Assembly: GCA_020848055.1 (NCBI GenBank)
Contig: JADLBB010000282.1
Coordinates: 1-5,698, forward strand
DNA length: 5,698 nucleotides
Direction: 5' to 3'
Source: Chloroflexota bacterium
GTDB taxonomy: Bacteria; Chloroflexota; Limnocylindria; QHBO01
Positions 1 through 3,915 of the stretch are shown piece after piece. The notes below the pieces were generated by a model. The model worked only from the letters and a program-made list of their open reading frames with translations, made no database searches and was not told the origin of the DNA. A program made the translations under genes and the position numbers. The first letter of the stretch is position 1. Every line of letters begins with the position of its first letter.

Positions 1-29
1 ACGGTGCATGGAGGAATCCGCTGGCATGA
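1..29 (+). CDS. 3' end of an upstream gene (partial)
   Basis: In the frame beginning at base 3 the sequence reads GAWRNPLA and then stops at TGA 27-29. Its stop overlaps the endolysin ATG (26-28) as an ATGA junction, the same arrangement seen at several other gene borders here, so this is probably the tail of a real upstream gene. Only eight residues are visible and no function can be assigned. The call rests on the overlap pattern, not on sequence similarity. Confidence 0.5.
10..15 (+). promoter_or_regulatory. Ribosome binding site deciding the endolysin start
   Basis: GGAGGA lies 10 bases upstream of the ATG at 26. The frame is also open back to base 2 and has an earlier ATG at 8, but this purine run and the ATGA overlap with the upstream stop both favour the ATG at 26. 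Confidence 0.6.
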
Positions 30-940
30 CCACGCTCGGTCCGCTTTTCCGCCGCGACCTCCACGTCGCCTCCTGGGGCCGCCCGCTCAACGGCCCATCC
101 GCCGCTGACTTCCGTGTTACCAACACCTTCGACGGCCCCGATCTCATAAACGGCGGCAAGCACGACGCCATCGACGTGGGCAACAAGACCCGCCTCCCGC
201 CAGCCCTCGGCGGCAACACCGGCGCCGGAGAGCCGATCCTGTGCCCGATGGACTGCATGGTGCGCCCCCTGTACCACTGGGACGGCGCACTCGGGCTCGA
301 CCTGTCATTGACCGAGACCCTGACCCTGCGCCTGTGGCACCTGTCCAAGACCGCCGTTCCCGTTGCTCGACCGACCGGCAAGTTCGTCGCCATGGGCCAA
401 TGGGAGCCCACCCTGGCGGGGCGGATCATCGGCGTCACCGGCAACTCGGGCAAGCAGCCGATGCCGGCGCACACGCACATCGAGCTGTGGCAGTCAGGCC
501 AAAGAATCGACCCCGCCCCATACCTCGACATGGTGGAGGCACCGGCCCTACCGCTACCGGAGGACGACGTGAAGCTGCGATCCGGCCAAGCCCTCACCGT
601 GGGTGACGTGGGCAAGGGCAACCGCCTCCGAACCGACCCCAACACATCCGCAGGCTCGGTCATCACCCCGGACACCATCCAGGTCAAGGTGCTCCAGACC
701 GACACGACCGGCGAGCCCTACACCCTCTCTGGCTCGACGAACAACCGCTACACCACCGTCGGGCTGGAATCGGGCGAGGTGTACTACGTCGCCGCCCCGC
801 TGGTGACGAACATCCGCCTCAAGGGCGCGGGCCTACAGATCCCACAGATCACCCAGGGCGACGTGGACCGCGCCCGCTACGAGGGCCGCAAGACGATGCG
901 CGAGGAAGCCATCAACGCTGCTACGGGGCTGTCGGTGTGA
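26..940 (+). CDS. M23-family peptidase endolysin with C-terminal SH3-like region
   Basis: Predicted peptidoglycan hydrolase that would cut peptide cross-links of the host wall at lysis. The 304-residue protein carries the LytM/M23 zinc-peptidase signature: H46xxxD50 in GGKHDAIDVGN, a WHLS histidine at 105, and the HxH pair H149/H151 in PAHTHIELW. By family knowledge H46, D50 and H151 bind zinc, and H105 and H149 are catalytic, so all five residues are present. After a proline-rich linker (about 170-182), residues 183-266 contain an LRTDPNTSAGSVI stretch and alternating beta-type segments resembling a bacterial SH3 wall-binding domain; this part is an inference. There is no signal peptide, so release would need a holin. 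The tail (about 279-304) is helical and charged. The start at 26 is preferred over ATG 8 because of the ATGA overlap and ribosome site. The stop overlaps the next gene by four bases (GTGA). A structural or virion-associated M23 hydrolase is the main alternative. Confidence 0.85.
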   Translation: MTTLGPLFRRDLHVASWGRPLNGPSAADFRVTNTFDGPDLINGGKHDAIDVGNKTRLPPALGGNTGAGEPILCPMDCMVRPLYHWDGALGLDLSLTETLTLRLWHLSKTAVPVARPTGKFVAMGQWEPTLAGRIIGVTGNSGKQPMPAHTHIELWQSGQRIDPAPYLDMVEAPALPLPEDDVKLRSGQALTVGDVGKGNRLRTDPNTSAGSVITPDTIQVKVLQTDTTGEPYTLSGSTNNRYTTVGLESGEVYYVAAPLVTNIRLKGAGLQIPQITQGDVDRARYEGRKTMREEAINAATGLSV

Positions 941-1131
941 TCCGCTTCGCCATCGGCTTCCTCGCCGGCTGCTTCACGTCCGCATGGCTCATCGGCTGGC
1001 TCCTATCGGCGCAGCGCCCCACACCCGTAGCGCCCGAGCCGTACATCGCCCCGGCCAACCCCGACGAACAGCGCCATCTCACCGCCTCGTATCCGTGGCT
1101 CGCACCACAGACGACCGTGACGTATTCGTAA
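937..1131 (+). CDS. Small single-pass membrane protein with proline-rich tail
   Basis: A 64-residue protein starting at GTG within the GTGA overlap with the endolysin stop, so probably translated by coupling; only a weak purine run precedes it. Residues about 3-24 (IRFAIGFLAGCFTSAWLIGW) form one hydrophobic span, followed by a polar, proline-rich tail (about 28-64, including RPTPVAPEPYIAP). Its place directly after the endolysin suggests a lysis accessory role, such as a holin-like or spanin-like protein, but no family is recognised. An LAGC at residues 9-12 resembles a lipobox, but the hydrophobic stretch continues beyond the cysteine, which argues against a lipoprotein. Function unknown. 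Confidence 0.7.
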   Translation: MIRFAIGFLAGCFTSAWLIGWLLSAQRPTPVAPEPYIAPANPDEQRHLTASYPWLAPQTTVTYS

Positions 1132-1139
1132 ACCGCAAC

Positions 1140-1144
1140 AGGAG
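1140..1144 (+). promoter_or_regulatory. Ribosome binding site for the CxxC protein
   Basis: AGGAG with a 7-base spacer to GTG 1152. The open frame extends upstream to an ATG at 984, deep inside the previous gene; this site picks the internal GTG as the true start. Confidence 0.75.
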
Positions 1145-1151
1145 ACGCGGC

Positions 1152-1385
1152 GTGGCCGAAAACACGCAGTCGGGGGGACTGAGCCTTGTGGACTACGCAC
1201 GCAGAGAGCGGATCAAGGACTGTCTCGTCTGCACCCTGCCCGACAACATCCGGGCCGAAGTCAAAGCGGCCTCATCCAAGAAGATCAAGCGCGGCGTCGT
1301 CGTGGCGTGGCTGCGCGACGTGCACAAGATCGACATGCCGATCGACGCCATGATGGCGCACTCCAACGGCCACCACGATGAGTAG
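1152..1385 (+). CDS. Small CxxC protein, possible helix-turn-helix DNA-binding protein
   Basis: A 77-residue protein starting at GTG 1152, supported by AGGAG seven bases upstream. It reads LVDYARRERIKDCLVCTLPDN, then an alpha-helical stretch with a basic SSKKIKRGVVVAWLRDVH segment, and ends in a histidine-rich tail (MMAHSNGHHDE). The Cys-x-x-Cys followed by P-D-x-I-R and a K-x-x-x-G-V-V-V-x-W-L-R helix resembles small phage proteins usually described as helix-turn-helix DNA-binding; this is recalled resemblance, not a search. The two cysteines with late histidines could form a zinc site, which is speculative. It overlaps the phosphoesterase start by 8 bases, so the two are translationally linked and may act together. 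A regulator or packaging-related DNA binder are both possible. Confidence 0.7.
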   Translation: MAENTQSGGLSLVDYARRERIKDCLVCTLPDNIRAEVKAASSKKIKRGVVVAWLRDVHKIDMPIDAMMAHSNGHHDE

Positions 1386-2478
1386 CAAGAAGAGCCTGGA
1401 GTCCTTCGCCGACGAACAGGCCCAAGCCCGCTTCGTCGAGAACCAGGACATCGCCCGCAAGCTGCGAGCGGTCACCGCCGAGCTGGGCGAGGTCCGCGCC
1501 GATCGGGACCATCTCAAGGCCGAGGCCGAGACGCTCCAGCGCATCCACGACGCCGCGGTCACGATGACGCCCAAGCCCGACTGGCTCAATCCGCGCTCGT
1601 CGCCTTCCGGTCGTCGTGTCGCCACCGCCATTCCGTTCCTGTCCGACTTCCATGCCGGCGAAGTGGTCCGCCCCGAGGAAATGGGCGGCTCCAACGCCTA
1701 CAACCTGCGAATCGCCGAGCTTCGGCTGCACGCCTTCTTCGTCAACACCATCGAGCTATGCCGTGACTGGTTCACCGGCTACGACTACGACGGCATCGCC
1801 TTCCCGCTCGGCGGGGATCTGGTGTCCGGCTCGATCCACGACGAGCTACGCGATACCGACGAGCTGTCGGTGCTCGATTCGACCCTGTGGGTCGCCGAGC
1901 GGCTGGCAGCCGGCATCAACCTGTGGGCCGAGGAGTTCGGCAAGGTCCACGTCATCGCCGTGGCGGGCAACCACGGACGCGACAGCGCCCGCCCCCGCTA
2001 CAAGGGCCGCGCCAACCACAACGCGGACATCCACATCGCCCGCATCATGGCCCGCATCAACGCCGACGAGCGGGTGACGTACCACATCCCCGAAACGATC
2101 GACGCCCAGTTCAGCGTCTACTCGACCCGCTTCAACCTCGTCCACGGCGAGGAGTACAGCCGCACCAACCCCGGCACATCCGAGATCGGATCGCTGGGGC
2201 CGGTCAAGCGCGGCACCATGCGCTCAGGTCGAGCCAAGGAGGCCGAGGGCCGCCCGTTCGACATCAACCTGGTCGCCCACAACCACCAGCTCGTCTACGC
2301 GCCCTCACAGGGCTTCGTGATGAACGGATCGGTCGTCGGCTACAACGAGTACGCCCGAGGACTCTCCCTCAAGCCCGAGCCGCCGCAACAGGCCCTGTTC
2401 ATCGTCGATCCCGAGCATGGCCCGACGCTGCACGCGCCGATCCATCTCATGGACCGCGCCGCCGAAGGCTGGGCCTAG
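1378..2478 (+). CDS. Metallophosphoesterase (calcineurin-like) with N-terminal coiled coil
   Basis: A 366-residue two-metal phosphoesterase. Its motifs occur in the family order: D90-x-H92 (FLSDFHAG), G-G-D147 followed by a helix-rich insert, G-N198-H199-G, H256 in NLVHGEEY, and H301-N-H303 in LVAHNHQL. These supply the metal ligands and the Asn/His of the active site, so the enzyme looks intact. The fold is shared by nucleases (Mre11/SbcD type), protein phosphatases and cyclic-nucleotide phosphodiesterases; the sequence does not reveal the substrate. In phages such genes are often labelled DNA exonuclease-like or simply phosphoesterase. Residues about 20-60 are predicted coiled coil (charged heptad-like DIARKLRAVTAELGEVRADR), suggesting oligomerisation or partner binding. 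The start overlaps the preceding CxxC gene by 8 bases. It sits between endolysin and holin-like genes, which is not explained by lysis. Confidence 0.88.
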   Translation: MSSKKSLESFADEQAQARFVENQDIARKLRAVTAELGEVRADRDHLKAEAETLQRIHDAAVTMTPKPDWLNPRSSPSGRRVATAIPFLSDFHAGEVVRPEEMGGSNAYNLRIAELRLHAFFVNTIELCRDWFTGYDYDGIAFPLGGDLVSGSIHDELRDTDELSVLDSTLWVAERLAAGINLWAEEFGKVHVIAVAGNHGRDSARPRYKGRANHNADIHIARIMARINADERVTYHIPETIDAQFSVYSTRFNLVHGEEYSRTNPGTSEIGSLGPVKRGTMRSGRAKEAEGRPFDINLVAHNHQLVYAPSQGFVMNGSVVGYNEYARGLSLKPEPPQQALFIVDPEHGPTLHAPIHLMDRAAEGWA

Positions 2479-2479
2479 A

Positions 2480-2492
2480 GACCCGCGGGGTC
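2480..2492 (+). other. Short GC hairpin just after the phosphoesterase stop
   Basis: GACCC-gcg-GGGTC, a perfect 5-bp stem with a 3-base loop, begins one base after the TAG stop (2476-2478). There is no following T-run, so a standard intrinsic terminator is not supported. It could be an RNA processing or 3'-end stabilising structure, or chance in GC-rich DNA. Confidence 0.35.
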
Positions 2493-2493
2493 C

Positions 2494-2543
2494 GGTCGGC
2501 GGGCGCTGCATCGACTACGGGCGCTCTGCCGTCCCCGCCGACC
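2494..2543 (+). repeat. 10-bp inverted repeat in the 110-base intergenic gap
   Basis: GGTCGGCGGG (2494-2503) is perfectly complementary to CCCGCCGACC (2534-2543) across a 30-base loop. Also in the gap are a direct repeat CGGGCGCT (2500-2507 and 2518-2525) and the palindrome CGCATGCG (2549-2556). No convincing -10/-35 promoter is visible. This is one of only two gaps over 60 bases in the window, so it may hold transcription or packaging control, but that is inference. Confidence 0.5.
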
Positions 2544-2577
2544 CATTCCGCATGCGTGACCGCTCAAGCATCCACAC

Positions 2578-2582
2578 AGGAG
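2578..2582 (+). promoter_or_regulatory. Ribosome binding site of the holin-like gene
   Basis: AGGAG with a 6-base spacer to ATG 2589. It fixes the start within a frame that is otherwise open far upstream, through the phosphoesterase gene. Confidence 0.75.
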
Positions 2583-2588
2583 TACCCG

Positions 2589-2801
2589 ATGCCCAGCTAC
2601 CACTTCAAGCTCATCGCCGAGTTCGGCTGGATCGCCGTATCCGCCTTCATCGTGGCCCTCGCCGCCGCAGTCGGCGGCATCACCTGGGAGGCCTTCCAAG
2701 CTGATCCGCTGGCAACCGCGACTGCCCTGCTCGTTGTGGCCGGCCGTGCTGCCGTGGCTGCGGTGATCGCCAAGCTCAACGGCTCATTCAGCCTGCGGTA
2801 A
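2589..2801 (+). CDS. Holin-like two-pass membrane protein
   Basis: A 70-residue protein with two hydrophobic spans: about residues 12-31 (FGWIAVSAFIVALAAAVGGI) and 41-62 (LATATALLVVAGRAAVAAVI). An acidic and polar turn (WEAFQADP) separates them, and the C terminus is short and basic (AKLNGSFSLR). Size, two spans and a charged tail fit a phage holin that would permeabilise the membrane for the endolysin, which has no signal sequence. It is separated from the endolysin gene by three genes, so the pairing is inferred from type rather than adjacency. AGGAG at 2578 supports the ATG. The stop shares one base with the next ATG (TAATG). It could also be an unrelated small membrane protein; holins share little sequence similarity. 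Confidence 0.65.
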   Translation: MPSYHFKLIAEFGWIAVSAFIVALAAAVGGITWEAFQADPLATATALLVVAGRAAVAAVIAKLNGSFSLR

Positions 2802-2950
2802 TGCTGGACGCCATCCGCTTCATCATGGTGGGAGCGGGCTACCTGGTCGTTGCATTGGGCATGGCCGCACTGGTGCTCATCATCGCCTACGTCTTCCACG
2901 ACGCCTTCCGTGACTGGCGCAATCCGACGGGCGAGGGCAGGGAGCGGTGA
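2801..2950 (+). CDS. Small single-pass membrane protein
   Basis: A 49-residue protein whose ATG overlaps the previous stop by one base (TAATG), pointing to reinitiation by the same ribosome. Residues about 8-32 (MVGAGYLVVALGMAALVLII) are a single membrane span, followed by a charged tail (HDAFRDWRNPTGEGRER) with several arginines, probably cytoplasmic. No family recognised. It may be a second holin, an antiholin or another lysis accessory, by position only. Too short for confident homology, but its fit into a chain of coupled genes supports it as real. Confidence 0.65.
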   Translation: MLDAIRFIMVGAGYLVVALGMAALVLIIAYVFHDAFRDWRNPTGEGRER

Positions 2951-3100
2951 CACCCGAGGACCGCATGGTCGCCACCTCGCTGTTGGCTAGTGCCGCACTC
3001 GTTGGCATCTGCATGCTCGCCTATGGGTATGGATGGGCCTCACTCATCTATCCAGGGATCATTGCCATCCAGGTCAGCACGCTGTGGCACAGGGAGCGGT
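2938..3100 (+). repeat. 11-bp direct repeat at two gene junctions
   Basis: CAGGGAGCGGT occurs at 2938-2948 and again at 3090-3100. In both places it encodes the last residues of a small membrane protein (R-E-R-stop) and lies at the start signal of the following gene. At the second copy it supplies AGGGAG six bases before GTG 3103. It may mark a small duplication or a reused stop/start cassette. Confidence 0.55.
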
Positions 3101-3102
3101 AG
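2947..3102 (+). CDS. Small membrane protein, probably two hydrophobic segments
   Basis: A 51-residue protein from GTG 2947, in a GTGA overlap with the previous stop; GAGGG at 2933-2937 is a plausible ribosome site. An in-frame ATG at 2965 preceded by GAGGA would give a 45-residue version, so the start is uncertain. Hydrophobic segments lie at about 8-26 (ATSLLASAALVGICMLAY) and 31-43 (ASLIYPGIIAIQV), separated by a glycine/aromatic turn, with a basic HRER end. No family recognised. The stop abuts the HNH start with no intervening base. A lysis role is possible from its position only. Confidence 0.6.
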   Translation: MTPEDRMVATSLLASAALVGICMLAYGYGWASLIYPGIIAIQVSTLWHRER

Positions 3103-3441
3103 GTGCGCCGACTGTGCCCCATGGGCCATGTCGTCAGCACCAGACGCTGTCCACAGTGTGAGAAGGCCCGAGATCAGCGTAGAGGTACACCCACCCAACG
3201 TGGATACGGAACGCACCACCAGAACGCACGTCGGGCACTAGGTCGAACCCTGCCGGCCTACTGCGGCTACGGCTGCGGGACGTTGCTAACGAGCAGCCGA
3301 CCGTGGGTTGCAGCACACGTTGTCGATGGTGACGCGAGTGCCGGATGGATGGCGTCGTGCGTGACCTGCAACGAGCGGGCCAAGCGAGGCCGGTTCGGCC
3401 CCCAAGGGGAGGGTGGGTCGGAATCTGGGGGGCCTCTCTAG
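3103..3441 (+). CDS. HNH endonuclease, packaging-associated
   Basis: A 112-residue protein from GTG 3103, supported by AGGGAG six bases upstream; the next Met would lose the first zinc-ligand candidate. The N terminus has C5-P-M-G-H9 and C16-P-Q-C19, a likely zinc knuckle. The HNH core follows: RGYGTHHQNARRA helix, C54-x3-C58, A71-H72 (catalytic His candidate, replacing the common DH/GH) and C86-V-T-C89-N90-E-R-A. The CxxCN arrangement fits zinc-stabilised HNH nucleases. In many HK97-like cos phages an HNH protein encoded beside the terminase genes works with TerS and TerL in cutting and packaging DNA; the immediate downstream terS and terL make that the best reading here. The C-terminal tail (about 96-112) is low-complexity Gly/Ser and coincides with a G-run DNA element. 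A free-standing homing-type HNH is less likely given its position. Confidence 0.82.
   Translation: MRRLCPMGHVVSTRRCPQCEKARDQRRGTPTQRGYGTHHQNARRALGRTLPAYCGYGCGTLLTSSRPWVAAHVVDGDASAGWMASCVTCNERAKRGRFGPQGEGGSESGGPL
3406..3432 (+). other. Four-G-tract motif (possible G-quadruplex) at the HNH 3' end
   Basis: Four runs of at least three G lie on the + strand: 3406-3409, 3411-3413, 3415-3417 and 3427-3432, with loops of 1, 1 and 9 bases. The last loop is longer than the classical limit of 7. It encodes the Gly/Ser-rich tail of the HNH protein, so DNA-level constraint is possible. Folding is not demonstrated. Confidence 0.4.
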
Positions 3442-3504
3442 ACGTACCCGCCCCGCCCTCGCAAAAACTGTGTACGGGTTCGGCCCATTTTGGAGGCTCC
3501 GACC
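3442..3504 (+). other. 63-base gap before terS with C-rich tract and A5; candidate cos region
   Basis: The non-coding gap has a C-rich tract (3446-3460), then AAAAA (3463-3467) and TTTT (3488-3491), a sharp change from the G-run stretch just upstream. Inverted ACCCG (3446-3450) and CGGGT (3475-3479) could pair weakly. In cos phages the cohesive-end site is often next to the terminase small subunit gene, so this is a candidate; no overhang or TerS binding repeats can be proven by eye. The ribosome site of terS occupies its right end. Confidence 0.3.
3492..3496 (+). promoter_or_regulatory. Ribosome binding site deciding the terS start
   Basis: GGAGG with an 8-base spacer to ATG 3505. It rules against the in-frame TTG at 3490, which lies ahead of the site. 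It is also part of a small GGAG-G-CTCC self-complementary stretch. Confidence 0.75.
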
Positions 3505-3915
3505 ATGCCGGGACCTGCGCCCGCCGAGAATCGAAGACGGCGGAACGTTCCGGCACGCGGCGACTGGCACTCAACCGACGCCACCGGCTGGCAGCACGGC
3601 CAGATCCCGGCTCCACCCGATGGCCTCAAGGACATCAGCCTGTGGGCGTGGGAGACGTGGTTCCGCGCCTGGTTCGCGGCCTACTGGACGCCCGACGACG
3701 TGCCCGGCCTGCGGCAGCTCATCCGGCTGTATGACGAGGTCGAACGCGGCGGCGTGAAGGCTGCCGACCGATCCGAGCTGCGCCAGCTCATGGACAACTA
3801 CGGCATCACGCCCAAGGGCCAACAGGACCGACGCTGGAAGCGCCCGCAACCGCAGGCACCGGCCAAGCCGGCTGAGAGAGAAAGCCGCTACCGGCATCTC
3901 CGCTCGGCGGGATGA
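3505..3915 (+). CDS. terS: Terminase small subunit
   Basis: A 136-residue protein that would recognise phage DNA and load the large subunit. The start MPGPAPAENRRRRN is typical of small terminase subunits of actinophages. Then come a region rich in Trp (LKDISLWAWETWFRAWFAAYW), a helical stretch (DDVPGLRQLIRLYDEVERGG), and SELRQLMDNYGITPKGQQDRR, which matches the family's conserved leucine-rich, GITPKG-x-x-x-x-R-W end. The C terminus is basic and proline-rich. The start is set by GGAGG at 3492. It lies directly upstream of terL with an ATGA overlap and downstream of the HNH gene, the classic HNH-TerS-TerL order. The identification rests on motif resemblance and context. Confidence 0.85.
   Translation: MPGPAPAENRRRRNVPARGDWHSTDATGWQHGQIPAPPDGLKDISLWAWETWFRAWFAAYWTPDDVPGLRQLIRLYDEVERGGVKAADRSELRQLMDNYGITPKGQQDRRWKRPQPQAPAKPAERESRYRHLRSAG

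Noticed and set aside
8..25. Endolysin start at ATG 8
   Set aside because: It would place the GGAGGA ribosome site inside the gene and lose the ATGA coupling with the upstream stop.
964..972. LAGC lipobox in the 64-residue membrane protein
   Set aside because: The hydrophobic stretch continues about 12 residues past the cysteine and the n-region has only one basic residue, so a membrane anchor fits better than a lipoprotein signal.
984..1151. Upstream extension of the CxxC protein to ATG 984
   Set aside because: It lies inside the 937-1131 gene, is Arg/Pro/His-rich and has no ribosome site; GTG 1152 has AGGAG at ideal spacing.
1285..1731. Reverse-strand frames opposite the start of the phosphoesterase
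   Set aside because: Composition of a shadow frame (Arg/Gly/Val-rich) and no ribosome site or domain; the forward genes explain the region.
2480..2492. Intrinsic terminator after the phosphoesterase
   Set aside because: The stem is only 5 bp and no T-run follows; kept only as an unclassified hairpin.
1887..2801. A 304-codon open frame overlapping the phosphoesterase and holin-like genes
   Set aside because: Its first part is Arg/Pro/Gln-rich, typical of an off-frame reading of GC-rich coding DNA. Only the last 70 codons, from ATG 2589 with its own ribosome site, look like a real gene.
3490..3504. terS start at TTG 3490
   Set aside because: It overlaps its own best ribosome site; ATG 3505 gives the characteristic MPGPAP start.
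3134..3616. Long reverse-strand open frames opposite HNH and terS
   Set aside because: Arg/Ser/Pro-rich composition, no motifs, and antisense to genes with clear motifs; expected by chance in GC-rich DNA.
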